DNA of 64,000 nt from the NCBI GenBank assembly GCA_963753615.1, contig CAVWCW010000016.1:1-64000 (forward strand), written 5' to 3'. The stretch is from CAVWCW01 sp963753615. Lineage in GTDB: Bacteria > Pseudomonadota > Gammaproteobacteria > Chromatiales > Chromatiaceae. A program made the translations under genes and the position numbers. The notes beneath the pieces were generated by a model. It was not told the origin of the DNA and did not search any database. It saw only the letters and a list, made by a program, of their open reading frames with translations. This document shows positions 9,741 to 18,874 of this stretch, one piece after another. Each line of letters begins with the position of its first letter. Position 1 is the first letter of the stretch.

Positions 9741-10229
9741 ATGCGCGCCATGGGGAAACAGCAGAAGAAGTCCGGCCACGGCGGCGCCACCATCGCGCTG
9801 AACAAGAAGGCCGGCCACGACTATTTTATCGAGCAGCGGTTCGAGGCCGGGCTGGCCCTGGAGGGCTGGGAGGTGAAGAGCCTGCGCGCCGGGCGGGTAC
9901 AGCTCAAGGAAAGCTACGTAACCGTCAAGGAGGGCGAGGCCTTCCTGTTCGGCGCCCATATCTCCGCCCTCAATACCGCCTCCACCCACATCCACCCGGA
10001 CCCCACCCGCACCCGCAAGCTGCTGATGCACCGCCAGGAACTGGACCGCCTTATCGGCCAGGTGGAGCGGGCCGGCTACACCCTGGTGCCGGTGTCCCTG
10101 TACTGGAAAAGGGGCCGGGCCAAGCTCGAAATCGGCCTCGCCAAGGGCAAGAAGCAGCACGACAAACGGGCCTCCGAACGCGACAGGGACTGGGCGCGGG
10201 AGAAACAGCGTCTGGCTAAGATTCGCTAG
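9741..10229 (+). CDS. smpB: SmpB, tmRNA-binding protein
   Basis: Binds tmRNA and brings it to stalled ribosomes for trans-translation. The 162-residue protein contains the oligonucleotide-binding fold with ALNKKAGHDYFIEQRFEAGL and GWEVKSLRAGRVQLKESYV, and a basic C-terminal tail. A second ATG at 9750 (MGKQQKKSG) would also give a normal length; neither start has a clear Shine-Dalgarno sequence. The stop codon TAG at 10227-10229 is formed partly by an inserted repeat. No tmRNA gene (ssrA) was seen next to it. Confidence 0.96.
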   Translation: MRAMGKQQKKSGHGGATIALNKKAGHDYFIEQRFEAGLALEGWEVKSLRAGRVQLKESYVTVKEGEAFLFGAHISALNTASTHIHPDPTRTRKLLMHRQELDRLIGQVERAGYTLVPVSLYWKRGRAKLEIGLAKGKKQHDKRASERDRDWAREKQRLAKIR

Positions 10230-10362
10230 GGAAACGCTGATCTAATCGCGTTTCCCGCGGGGCAGGATGCCGCGCCATTTTCAGGCGCCCAACCGCCTGA
10301 AAATGAAGGCTTTCGAAAGCCGTGCTGAGAAAAGCCAGGGAGGGCTTTTTTCAGCGTCTCCC
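10229..10362. repeat. MITE-like repeat, copy 1 (inserted in the smpB stop codon)
   Basis: 134-bp element bounded by GGGAAACGCTGA (10229-10240) and TCAGCGTCTCCC (10351-10362), which are inverted repeats matching at 11 of 12 positions, and flanked on both sides by TA. Inside is a perfect 12-bp stem (CATTTTCAGGCG / CGCCTGAAAATG, loop CCCAAC) and the palindrome GGCTTTCGAAAGCC, so it may also end smpB transcription. It has no coding capacity. Related copies lie at 33,416, 51,977 and 53,148. The ends resemble those of IS5-type elements, which is an inference. Confidence 0.85.
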
Positions 10363-10423
10363 TAATTCTAAGGAAAACCTGAGTTACAGCGTTTCCACTG
10401 GAAATCTGAAAGGCGCTCGGGTA

Positions 10424-11320
10424 CTAATCCTCCAGCCGGTGAAACCCGCTGCGGTCGATCCGAAAGCCCTCCCCCTCCCGCCCGGACGGCACATGGTTCA
10501 GACGCTCCAGACCCTCCCACGCAGCGCGCTCGCCCCGAAACTTGGGCAACCAACTTGCCGACTTCCAGTTCATAAAATGCAGGTAGGGAAATTCGCGATC
10601 GCCGTCGCGGGTGTTGGTCAGCCGGCCCTGCCGCCAGTACCAGACCTCTGGGTGCTCCAACGAGCCGTCCCACCAGGGCTTGGGAGCGAGAATGGTGGAA
10701 TGCTGCTCCTTGAAGTAGCCCCGCCCCTGCAGCGGATTGACAAACCGGTATAGCCGACGCAGCCATTGCGGGTGCTTTCTGTGGCGCAGAAACACCTTCG
10801 CGAACTTGGACTCGTCGAGCGCCTGATACTCGGGATCGGCGATCAACTCGCTCCAGTTGGGGATGCGCCGGAACGCCGAGCGCACGCCGGGCTGATTGCT
10901 GAGCAGGGTGAAATGGCCGGAGAAGCGGTCCCAGTGACTGGATACGCACAGATGGCTCAGCACCCGGTCGTCGTAGAAACGGCGAATATCGCCGTAGATC
11001 ACGTCGACATCGCCATAGCCGTAATAGTCGTAGCCGGCAATCGCCTCGGCATGTATTTCACCGAAGGCCGGTCGCAGGTCGCAGACCTTGTAGGCACGAG
11101 CAGGTTTGAAGTCGATTCCCAGGCGCCGGGAAACCCGGTCGCAATAAGCGCCGAAGTCGATGCGCTCGAAGCCGACATTAGGCGGCGGGTCGGGCGGCAA
11201 CGGGCAATCGGTGAAGAAGCGCCAGTGCACGCTGGGATTGGCCCGACAGCTCTCGAGGTAGAGCGGAAACCACTCCGGCCAGCGGCCGAAGTAAGGGATC
11301 AGAATCAGGATGCTGCGCAT
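10424..11320 (-). CDS. DUF6625-type protein, probable sugar-transferase-like
   Basis: 298-residue cytosolic protein beginning MRSILILIPYFGRWPEWFPL, with a nucleotide-sugar-transferase-like layout: a hydrophobic first strand, the acidic motif DYYGYGDVDVIYGDIRRF about residue 120, then a WDRFSGHFTLL segment. I recognise it as resembling the DUF6625 family found in polysaccharide regions; acceptor and donor are unknown. The ATG at 11320 lies 7 bases after the dnaE stop, so it is probably transcribed with dnaE. The gene ends 62 bp from repeat copy 1. Confidence 0.75.
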   Translation of the reverse strand: MRSILILIPYFGRWPEWFPLYLESCRANPSVHWRFFTDCPLPPDPPPNVGFERIDFGAYCDRVSRRLGIDFKPARAYKVCDLRPAFGEIHAEAIAGYDYYGYGDVDVIYGDIRRFYDDRVLSHLCVSSHWDRFSGHFTLLSNQPGVRSAFRRIPNWSELIADPEYQALDESKFAKVFLRHRKHPQWLRRLYRFVNPLQGRGYFKEQHSTILAPKPWWDGSLEHPEVWYWRQGRLTNTRDGDREFPYLHFMNWKSASWLPKFRGERAAWEGLERLNHVPSGREGEGFRIDRSGFHRLED

Positions 11321-11327
11321 GCCGGCA

Positions 11328-14300
11328 TCAGGCCCGCTTGCGCTGCTCCGGCGCCGCAGCGTCCGGAAACTGGGGGCGGGGGCGGCCATACTCGACTTCC
11401 ACCCCTTCGGCCCCGAACAGCCGCTGCAAGCGCTTTAGCAACTCGTCCGTGGGGGTTACACGCCAGTCCGGACCCAGCAGCAGGCGGGCGCGGGCCCCTG
11501 GGCGGCTATATTCGATGTGCAGCGGGCATTGGCCGCCGAGGAAAGGCCGCAGGGCCTCTTCCATCTCTTCGACCAAGCGCTCCGGGCCCTGGCCCCAGGC
11601 CCGGCTGTCAAGGCGCAGCCGCAGCCAACCGGCGTTGTGCTCCCGGGCCTGCTCGAAGGTCCAGAGTTTGTTGGCGCGGAGGCTCAGGCCACCGCGGAAT
11701 TCGTCGTAACTGAGCTGGCCGCTTAGCACCAGCACCTGGTCGCTGGCCAGCAGCTCGCGATAGGTCTCGTAGGTCTCGGAGAACAGGGTGGCCTCGATGC
11801 GCCCGCTGCGATCGTCCAGCACCACCGAACCCATGCGCCCCCGCGGGGTTCGGCTGTGGCGCACCGCCACCACCAGGCCGGCGATGGTAACGCTGGGGGC
11901 ATTGCGCCCGCGCGGCCCGGTGGCCTTTTCATCCAGGCTGAGGTCGGCAATACGGCTGCTGACCAGGTGCGCCAGCTCGGCCCGATAGCGGTCGATCGGG
12001 TGGCCGGTTAGGTACAGGCCTAGCGTGTCTTTCTCGCCCTGCAGGCGAATCTCGTCGTCCCACTCCTCGCGGTCGTCGGGCACTACCTGCAGGTCGGGAG
12101 TACCCTGATCCATGTCTTCGGCCATCCCGAAAAGGTCGTTCTGACCGGCAGCCTGAAGCTCGTGGTACTGTTCGGCCATCTGCAGAGCGAGCGGCAACTG
12201 GTTCATCAAACTGGCCCGGTTGCGCCCCAGGGCGTCCAGGGCACCGGCGCGGATCAGGGCCTCGAGCACCCGCCGGTTGGCCTTGCGCAAGTCGATGCGG
12301 CGGCAGAATTCGAACAGATCCTTGAATGCCCCGCCCTGCTTTCGCGCCTCCAGAATGCCCTCGATGGCGCCCAGCCCCACCCCTTTGACCGCTCCCAGGC
12401 CATAGACCACCTGGCCCGGCCCGCTGGTGGTGAACATATACTCGGAGCGGTTGACATTGGGGCTGTCCACCGCGATCTGCATGCCCCGGCATTCGTCGAT
12501 CAGGGTCACCACCTTGTCGGTGTTGTCCATGTCGGCGGACAGCACCGCCGCCATAAAGGCTTCCGGGTAATGGGCCTTGAGCCACATCGTCTGGTAGGAG
12601 ACCAGCGCATAGGCGGCGGAGTGAGATTTATTGAAGCCGTAGCCGGCGAACTTCTCCATCAGGTCGAAGATGTAGGTCGCGGTCGCCTCGTCCACTCCGC
12701 GTTCGACAGCCCCGGTGGTGAAGATTTCGCGCTGCTTGGCCATCTCCTCGGCCTTCTTTTTCCCCATGGCCCGCCGCAGCAGATCGGCCCCGCCCAGCGT
12801 GTAACCAGCCAGAACCTGGGCAATCTGCATCACCTGCTCCTGGTACAGGATGACGCCGTAGGTGGGTTTGAGGATCGGCTCCAAATCCGGGTGCGGGTAG
12901 CTGACCTCGGCCCGGCCGTGCTTGCGGTTGATGAAGTCATCCACCATACCGGACTGCAGGGGCCCGGGCCGGTACAGGGCCACCAGGGCGGTGATGTCGT
13001 CGAAGCGGTCGGGTTGGAGCTTCTTGATCAGTTCCTTCATGCCGCGGGATTCGAGCTGGAACACCGCAGTGGTCTCGCAGCGCTTGAGCAGGGCGAAGGC
13101 GTCGGCGTCGTCCCAAGGAATGTTGGAGATATCCACCGGCGCCTCGCCCACAGCCTGCAGGTCCCGATTGACCGTATGCAGGGCCCAATCGATGATGGTA
13201 AGGGTGCGCAGGCCGAGAAAGTCGAACTTGACCAGGCCGATGGCCTCGACGTCGTCCTTGTCGAACTGGGTCACCAGGTTGCCGCCCCCAGGCTCGCAGT
13301 AAAGAGGGCTGAAATCGGTCAGTACGGTGGGGGCGATGACCACCCCGCCGGCATGCTTGCCGGCATTACGCGCCAGGCCTTCGAGCTGAAGCGCGCGGTC
13401 GATCAAGGCGCTGACCTCTTCCTCGTTGTCGTAACGGGCCTTCAACTCTTCGCTGTCTTTGAGCGCCTTGTGCAGGGTCATGCCGATCTCGAACGGGACC
13501 AGCTTGGCGATGCCGTCGACGAACCCGTAGGGGTGACCGAGCACGCGACCGACATCGCGCACCACCGCCTTGGCGGCCATCGAGCCGTAGGTGATGATCT
13601 GGCTCACCGCGTCGCGGCCGTAGCGCCGGGCCACGTACTCGATGACCCGGTCGCGACCGTCCATGCAAAAGTCGACGTCGAAGTCGGGCATGGACACCCG
13701 TTCCGGGTTCAGGAACCGCTCGAACAGCAGCTCATGCTCGATCGGGTCGAGGTCGGTAATCTTGAGCGCATAGGCCACCAGCGAACCGGCCCCGGAGCCG
13801 CGCCCAGGGCCCACCGGCACCCCGTTGTCCTTGGCCCATTGGATAAAGTCGGCCACGATCAGGAAGTAGCCGGGGAAGCCCATGTCGAGGATTACCTCCA
13901 GCTCCACTTGCAGGCGGTCATCGTAAACCTTGCGCCGCTCGGCGTAGTCCGGGGTATCCGGGTCGAGGATGCGCGCCAGACGCTGTTCCAGGCCGCGCCG
14001 GGACTCGGTCTTGAAGAACTCGCCAGTGGTCATGCCCTCGGGAATCGGAAACTCCGGGAGGTAGTTCTTGCCCAGTGTCAGTTCCAGGGTGCAGCGCTTG
14101 GCGATCTCGACCGTGTTCTCCAGGGCCTCGGGGATGTCGGCGAACAGCTCGGCCATTTCCTCCGGGGATCGAAGATACTGCTGCTCGCTGTAATGGCGCG
14201 GGCGCCGGGGGTCGTCCAGGGTGCGGCCGTCGTGGATGCAGACCCGGGTCTCGTGGGCCTCGAAATCCCCAGCCTTTAGAAAGCGCACGTCGTTGGTGGC

Positions 14301-14885
14301 CACCACCGGCACCCCGCGCCGGGCCGCCAACTCCACGCACAGGTGCAGGCAATCCTCCTCGCCTTCGCGCCCGGTGCGGATCAACTCCAGATAGTAGCGA
14401 TCGCCGAACAGGGCCAGCCAGCCGTCGAGCAACTGTTCCGCCTGCTCCGGATGGCCATGCAACAGTGCCTGACCCAGGTCCCCTTCGCGCCCGCCGGAAA
14501 GTGCGATCAACCCCTGGCTGGCACCCCGCAGCCAGTCACGCTGGAGCATCGGAACACCCAGGTGCTGGCCTTCCTGATAGCTGCGCGACACAAGTCGGGT
14601 CAGGTTGCGGTAGCCTGCGTAGTCCTGAACCAGCAGCACCAGGCGGAACGGCTTGTTGGCATCGGCGTCGTTGTGTAACCAGCAGTCAACACCGATCACC
14701 GGCTTGATGCCGGCACCCATGGCGGCGCGGTAGAACTTGACCATGGAGAAAAGGTTGGACTGATCGCTGACCGCCAGCGCCGGCATCCCGGCTGCCGACA
14801 CCGCCGCGGCCAGGGGCTTGATCCGAATCAGGCCGTCGACCAGGGAATACTCGGAGTGGACGCGCAGATGGATGAAATTGGGCAT
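11328..14885 (-). CDS. dnaE: DNA polymerase III alpha subunit
   Basis: Catalytic subunit of the replicative polymerase holoenzyme. The 1185-residue product begins with the PHP domain (FIHLRVHSEYSLVDGLIRI) and contains the C-family polymerase core with PDFDVDFCMDGRDRVIEYV, VGPGRGSGAGSLVAYAL and GYGFNKSHSAAYALVSYQT, then the helix-hairpin-helix and OB-fold regions (GLVVAVRHSRTPRGRMG). Length is close to E. coli DnaE (1160). The ATG at 14885 (MPNFIHLR) is chosen over an open upstream extension to 14981. It sits 141 bp after rnhB, as in E. coli; accA does not follow. Confidence 0.98.
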   Translation of the reverse strand: MPNFIHLRVHSEYSLVDGLIRIKPLAAAVSAAGMPALAVSDQSNLFSMVKFYRAAMGAGIKPVIGVDCWLHNDADANKPFRLVLLVQDYAGYRNLTRLVSRSYQEGQHLGVPMLQRDWLRGASQGLIALSGGREGDLGQALLHGHPEQAEQLLDGWLALFGDRYYLELIRTGREGEEDCLHLCVELAARRGVPVVATNDVRFLKAGDFEAHETRVCIHDGRTLDDPRRPRHYSEQQYLRSPEEMAELFADIPEALENTVEIAKRCTLELTLGKNYLPEFPIPEGMTTGEFFKTESRRGLEQRLARILDPDTPDYAERRKVYDDRLQVELEVILDMGFPGYFLIVADFIQWAKDNGVPVGPGRGSGAGSLVAYALKITDLDPIEHELLFERFLNPERVSMPDFDVDFCMDGRDRVIEYVARRYGRDAVSQIITYGSMAAKAVVRDVGRVLGHPYGFVDGIAKLVPFEIGMTLHKALKDSEELKARYDNEEEVSALIDRALQLEGLARNAGKHAGGVVIAPTVLTDFSPLYCEPGGGNLVTQFDKDDVEAIGLVKFDFLGLRTLTIIDWALHTVNRDLQAVGEAPVDISNIPWDDADAFALLKRCETTAVFQLESRGMKELIKKLQPDRFDDITALVALYRPGPLQSGMVDDFINRKHGRAEVSYPHPDLEPILKPTYGVILYQEQVMQIAQVLAGYTLGGADLLRRAMGKKKAEEMAKQREIFTTGAVERGVDEATATYIFDLMEKFAGYGFNKSHSAAYALVSYQTMWLKAHYPEAFMAAVLSADMDNTDKVVTLIDECRGMQIAVDSPNVNRSEYMFTTSGPGQVVYGLGAVKGVGLGAIEGILEARKQGGAFKDLFEFCRRIDLRKANRRVLEALIRAGALDALGRNRASLMNQLPLALQMAEQYHELQAAGQNDLFGMAEDMDQGTPDLQVVPDDREEWDDEIRLQGEKDTLGLYLTGHPIDRYRAELAHLVSSRIADLSLDEKATGPRGRNAPSVTIAGLVVAVRHSRTPRGRMGSVVLDDRSGRIEATLFSETYETYRELLASDQVLVLSGQLSYDEFRGGLSLRANKLWTFEQAREHNAGWLRLRLDSRAWGQGPERLVEEMEEALRPFLGGQCPLHIEYSRPGARARLLLGPDWRVTPTDELLKRLQRLFGAEGVEVEYGRPRPQFPDAAAPEQRKRA

Positions 14886-15026
14886 AGGTTGGTTTTTCAG
14901 CAAACGGGCTGTTTCAGCGCAAATGCTCAGGGTTGGGACGGGAAACGCACCCCGCCAGGGACCGAGCCGGCGCCGAATCATGACGCGGTTTAGGCAACCG
15001 AAAGGCTCCTGCGCTTGGTCCGCGGC

Positions 15027-15614
15027 TCATTCTTCTGTTTTCAGCAACCGCCGTACCGGCCCAAACGAGCGCCGGTGCTCGGGCGTCGGGCCGAGCTCAG
15101 CCAGGGCCTGCAGGTGGATACTGGTAGGATACCCCTTGTGCCGGGCGAAGCCATAGCCTGGATAGACCGCATCGAGCGCCAACAGCTCCCGGTCCCGGGC
15201 CACCTTGGCCAAAATCGAGGCCGCGGCGATGGCGGGCTCGAGGCCGTCGCCGCCGACGATGGTGCGCACCGTACAAGGCAACTGCGGATCCTGGTTGCCG
15301 TCTACCAGGGCCAGGCTGGGCACTACGCCCAGAGCGGCGACCGCCCGACGCATGGCCAGCAGGCTGGCCTGCAGGATGTTCAGCCGGTCGATCTCCGCCG
15401 CTTCGGCCCGCCCCAGGGCCCAGTGCAAGGCCTGCGCGCGGATCGCGAGATCCAGCTCGTCGCGGCGCTTCGCGCTCAGTTTCTTGGAATCGTTCAGCCC
15501 GGCGATGGGCCGCGCCGGATCCAGAATCACCGCCGCCGCCAACACAGGCCCAGCCAGCGGGCCTCGACCGGCCTCGTCGATTCCGGCGACCCATGGCATT
15601 GTCGGCTCGATCAT
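15027..15614 (-). CDS. rnhB: Ribonuclease HII
   Basis: Cleaves RNA in RNA-DNA hybrids and at single ribonucleotides. The 195-residue product has the N-terminal GIDEAGRGPLAGP with its catalytic Asp and Glu, LNDSKKLSAKRRDEL, VDGNQ and ILAKVARDRELL. The ATG at 15614 overlaps the lpxB stop as ATGA, implying translational coupling; a second ATG five codons in (MPWVAGIDEAGRG) is possible. Position between lpxB and dnaE is the standard gammaproteobacterial order. Confidence 0.96.
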   Translation of the reverse strand: MIEPTMPWVAGIDEAGRGPLAGPVLAAAVILDPARPIAGLNDSKKLSAKRRDELDLAIRAQALHWALGRAEAAEIDRLNILQASLLAMRRAVAALGVVPSLALVDGNQDPQLPCTVRTIVGGDGLEPAIAAASILAKVARDRELLALDAVYPGYGFARHKGYPTSIHLQALAELGPTPEHRRSFGPVRRLLKTEE

Positions 15615-16747
15615 CCCTCGATCAACTCCAGCACAGCCCGGGCCGCCTCGCGGCTGGCATCCCTCCGCAGTTCTCGGCCCAGCTCGGCGAAGCGTGCCTG
15701 CATCGCTCGTCGGCGCGCGCCGTCGGCCAGCAGGTCCAGCAAAGCCGGCCCCAGGAGTTCTACCCGGCATCGCCGCTGGATGAACTCCGGCACCAGTGCC
15801 TCCCCGGCGAGCAAGTTAGGCAGGGATACATAGGGGACCTTGACCAGACCCAGAACCTTGACCAGTCCATAGGTGGCGACGCTCAGGCGGTAACCCACCA
15901 ACATCGGGCGCTGTAGCAGCATCGCCTCCAGGGTCGCGGTGCCCGACGCGGTGAGCACCAGGTCGGCGGCGCTGATCAGTTCGCGGCTGTGGCCATCCAC
16001 TGTGGTGACCGGCAGTTCTGCGGGGAAGCGGGCGCGCTCAGCAGCGAACAACCGGCTTGCTGCGGCGTTCACCAGGGGCACCGCAAAGCGCAGCTCCGGG
16101 CGCCGCTGGTGGCACCAGTGGGCGGTCTCCAGGAACGGCCGGGCCAGACGCCCGACCTCGCCGCCCCGGCTGCCGGGCAGCAGGGCGACCAGTGGGCCGT
16201 CCGGCGCCAGGCCCAGGGCCGAGCGGGCAACCGCGGGGTCTGCCGGAGTCAACTCGTCGGCCAGGGGATGGCCGATGTACCGGGCCGGCACCCTGTGCAG
16301 TGCCAGGAAAGCCCCCTCGAAAGGCAGGATGCTGAGCACCAGGTCTACCGCGCGGCGAATCTTCTCGACCCTGGCCGAGCGCCAGGCCCAGACCGAGGGG
16401 CAGACATAGTGCACGCTGGGGACGCCCAGGGCCTTGAGCCGGGCCTCCAGGCCGAGGTTAAAATCGGGGGCGTCGATGCCGATGAAGAGATCCGGAGGCT
16501 CAGCCTGGAACCGGCGCAGCAGACCGCGGCGAATAGAGAGGATGGACGGCAGATGGCGCGCTACCTCGAACAGCCCCATCACCGACAAGGCCTCCATAGG
16601 ATAGAGGCTGCGGCAGCCTTCCTCGACCATACGGGGCCCGCCCACTCCTTCGAAACGGGCCTCCGGGCGCAACTCGAGCAAGGACCGCATCAGCCCGGCC
16701 CCGAGCAGGTCGCCGGAGGGTTCGTTGGCGACGATTCCGATGCGCAT
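15611..16747 (-). CDS. lpxB: Lipid-A-disaccharide synthase
   Basis: Glycosyltransferase (GT19) that joins UDP-diacylglucosamine and lipid X in lipid A synthesis, at the inner face of the inner membrane. The 378-residue protein has ANEPSGDLLGAGLM at the N-terminus, FIGIDAPDFNLGLE, VHYVCPSVWAW and ALLPGSRGGEV, all family landmarks, and ends in an ordinary C-terminus. Normal length is about 380. Its start is only 23 bp after the fabZ stop, leaving no room for lpxA, which normally lies between them. Confidence 0.97.
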   Translation of the reverse strand: MRIGIVANEPSGDLLGAGLMRSLLELRPEARFEGVGGPRMVEEGCRSLYPMEALSVMGLFEVARHLPSILSIRRGLLRRFQAEPPDLFIGIDAPDFNLGLEARLKALGVPSVHYVCPSVWAWRSARVEKIRRAVDLVLSILPFEGAFLALHRVPARYIGHPLADELTPADPAVARSALGLAPDGPLVALLPGSRGGEVGRLARPFLETAHWCHQRRPELRFAVPLVNAAASRLFAAERARFPAELPVTTVDGHSRELISAADLVLTASGTATLEAMLLQRPMLVGYRLSVATYGLVKVLGLVKVPYVSLPNLLAGEALVPEFIQRRCRVELLGPALLDLLADGARRRAMQARFAELGRELRRDASREAARAVLELIEG

Positions 16748-16770
16748 GGACGGCGCCGCCGACAGGCCGG

Positions 16771-17220
16771 TCAGCTACGGTAGTCGCGGGCGGTGCACAT
16801 GATGTCAGCGGTGGCGGCGATCATGCCGTCCACCCGGGCAGTGCCGGAGAACATCCAGATGCCACGCTTGCTGCGTTTCATCTCCACCTCCAGATGCATC
16901 TGGTCTCCGGGCTCAACTGGCCGCTTGAAGCGCGCCTTGTCGATGCCAACGAAGAAATAGATGGTGTTCTCGTCGATGCCAACGGGGTTGGATTCCATAC
17001 CGAGCAGTCCAGTGGCCTGGGCCAGGGCCTCGACGATCAACACCCCGGGCATCACCGGCCGGATCGGGAAGTGTCCATTGAAAAAGGGCTCGTTGTAGGT
17101 CACGTTCTTGAGCGCCACCAGTCGCTGATTCGGCTCGAACTCCAACACCCGGTCGATCAACAGAAACGGATAACGGTGCGGCAGCAAGGTCAGCACCTTG
17201 TTGATATCCATGGTAATCAA
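16771..17220 (-). CDS. fabZ: 3-hydroxyacyl-ACP dehydratase FabZ
   Basis: Dehydrates 3-hydroxyacyl-ACP in fatty acid elongation and competes with lipid A synthesis for hydroxymyristoyl-ACP. Hot-dog fold with LLPHRYPFLLIDRV, the catalytic NGHFPIRPVMPGVLIVEALA, and the C-terminal MCTARDYRS. The start is ambiguous: TTG at 17220 has GGAGG eight bases upstream, whereas ATG at 17211 (MDINKVLTL) has that site 17 bases away; I use the TTG (149 residues). It is downstream of lpxD in the usual order. Confidence 0.96.
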   Translation of the reverse strand: MITMDINKVLTLLPHRYPFLLIDRVLEFEPNQRLVALKNVTYNEPFFNGHFPIRPVMPGVLIVEALAQATGLLGMESNPVGIDENTIYFFVGIDKARFKRPVEPGDQMHLEVEMKRSKRGIWMFSGTARVDGMIAATADIMCTARDYRS

Positions 17221-17276
17221 GACTGTTGCCTCCAGTAGTCGAAGTTCCCGCCCGCGAGCAGGCCCGGGCGGCGACC

Positions 17277-18332
17277 TTACTGGCCGTCGTCGAGCTCGTC
17301 GTCGAGGCCGTCGCGGGAGTTGGCCAAAACCTCACCCTCCAGCTTCTTGAGCCGACGCCACATCTCGTCTAGGTGGCGAAAGCGGGCGATATTTCGCCGC
17401 CAGTCGGCATTGCCGGTGGCAGGAAGATTGCCGCTGTAGACGCCCGATTTGGTGAACGAGCGGGTAACCAGGGACTGGCCGGTGAAGTGGACATTATCAG
17501 CGAATTCGAGATGCCCCGCCAGCCCAACACCACCGCCTAACGTGCAATGCCGGCCCAGGCGGGTGGAGCCGGAGATGCCGGCACAGGCCGCGATAGCACA
17601 ATGCTCGCCGATCTCCACGTTGTGGCCGATCTGGATTTGGTTGTCGAGCTTCACCCCTACCCCGATCACGGTGTCGTCCAGTGCGCCGCGGTCGATCGTA
17701 GTGTTGGCACCGATCTCAACATCGTCACCGACCCGAACGCGGCCGAGCTGCGGCACCTTGACCCAGGCCCCTCGCTCATTGGCCAAGCCGAAGCCGTCGC
17801 TGCCAAGCACCGCCCCCGGATGAATCAGAACACGCTCGCCGAGTTGAGTGCCCGGGCAGAGGGTCACCCGCGCTACCAGCCGGCTGCCGGCCCCAACGCG
17901 GCAACCGCGTCCGATGACGCAACCGGGCCCGACGAAGACCCCGTGGTCGATCACCGTCTCGGCCTCGACCACCACGCCGGGTCCGATCCAGGCGCCGGCG
18001 TCGATCTCTGCCGCCGGGTCCACTACCGCAGTCGGGTGACATCCCCGGGGCGTTTCAGGCTCCGGGTTGAGATAGGCGGCGATACGGGCGTAGGCCAGGT
18101 AGGGGTTGGCGCAGACCAGCGCCGCGCTCGGGCAGGCGGCGGCATCCGCTTCAGCAAGGATCACCGCCGAAGCGCGGGTCGTGGCCAGAAACTTACGGTA
18201 CTTGGCATTTCCGAGAAAGCAGATGTCTCCGGGCCCCGCATGCTGAAGCGTAGCCACCCGATCTATGCGGGCTCTGGGGTCGCCGCGTAGCTTCGCCCCG
18301 ACCTCGACCGCCAGCTCGCTCAGGGTCGCCAA
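17277..18332 (-). CDS. lpxD: UDP-3-O-acylglucosamine N-acyltransferase
   Basis: Adds the N-linked hydroxyacyl chain in lipid A synthesis. The 351-residue product has an N-terminal uridine-binding domain (about 1-100), then a left-handed beta-helix of hexapeptide repeats (about 100-300, for example IGPGVVVEAETVIDHGVFVG) with the active-site region GHNVEIGEHCAIAACAGISG, and an acidic C-terminal helix (LKKLEGEVLANSRDGLDDEL). It lies 10 bp after skp and before fabZ. Confidence 0.97.
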   Translation of the reverse strand: MATLSELAVEVGAKLRGDPRARIDRVATLQHAGPGDICFLGNAKYRKFLATTRASAVILAEADAAACPSAALVCANPYLAYARIAAYLNPEPETPRGCHPTAVVDPAAEIDAGAWIGPGVVVEAETVIDHGVFVGPGCVIGRGCRVGAGSRLVARVTLCPGTQLGERVLIHPGAVLGSDGFGLANERGAWVKVPQLGRVRVGDDVEIGANTTIDRGALDDTVIGVGVKLDNQIQIGHNVEIGEHCAIAACAGISGSTRLGRHCTLGGGVGLAGHLEFADNVHFTGQSLVTRSFTKSGVYSGNLPATGNADWRRNIARFRHLDEMWRRLKKLEGEVLANSRDGLDDELDDGQ

Positions 18333-18341
18333 CGCCGCAAC

Positions 18342-18863
18342 CTAGCGCCTGGCGCGATCCTTGAGGCGCTGTAGCACCAGGTCGGAGATATCGATTCGCT
18401 TGCTGTGGTAGGCCACGCCATCGCTGAGGATGACGTCAATGTTCTCGCTCTTGCCGACCTCCTTGACTACCTCGGTGACCTGCCGGCGCAGCTTGTTGAA
18501 CTCCTCATTCTGACGCAGGGTCAGATCTTCGCGGAATTCGTCCTGCATCGCCTTGAGCTTGCGCCGTCTGGAAATAATATCGCGCTCGAGGCGGGCGATC
18601 TCACCCTCGGCCAGCACCGCGCTGTCTCGGGCCAGCTCGTCCTCCAACTGTTTGAGTTGCTTCTGTTTGGCGAGGATTTCGTTCTCGCGCCGGGTGAACT
18701 CGTTTTTCAACGAGTTGCGCGCAGCTTCGTACTGCGGCGACTCCTCGAACACCTTGGTGGCGTCGACGTAGGCGATTTTGTAGCTCTCCGCCGCCGCCTG
18801 GCCCGCCAGGCCGAAGCAAAGCGCCAGTACCGAGAATCCGATCAATGTGCTTTTCAGCGTCAT
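18342..18863 (-). CDS. skp: Skp/OmpH periplasmic chaperone
   Basis: Trimeric periplasmic chaperone that carries unfolded outer-membrane proteins to BamA. The 173-residue product has a cleavable signal peptide (ending LAGQAAA, about residue 25), then the Skp core: IAYVDATKVFEESPQYEAAR, a long charged coiled-coil tentacle (about 50-130), and VILSDGVAYHSKRIDISDLV. Located 12 bp after bamA on the same strand, its usual place. Confidence 0.95.
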   Translation of the reverse strand: MTLKSTLIGFSVLALCFGLAGQAAAESYKIAYVDATKVFEESPQYEAARNSLKNEFTRRENEILAKQKQLKQLEDELARDSAVLAEGEIARLERDIISRRRKLKAMQDEFREDLTLRQNEEFNKLRRQVTEVVKEVGKSENIDVILSDGVAYHSKRIDISDLVLQRLKDRARR

Positions 18864-18874
18864 GCTACCCCCTA

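Noticed and set aside
10230..10423. tmRNA gene next to smpB
   Set aside because: The interval is filled by the repeat element; neither the tRNA-like ends nor a tag sequence of ssrA is present.
12162..14279. A 705-codon open frame on the plus strand opposite dnaE
   Set aside because: It is a mirror of the GC-rich dnaE codons, has no recognisable domain and no ribosome binding site, and dnaE is certain.
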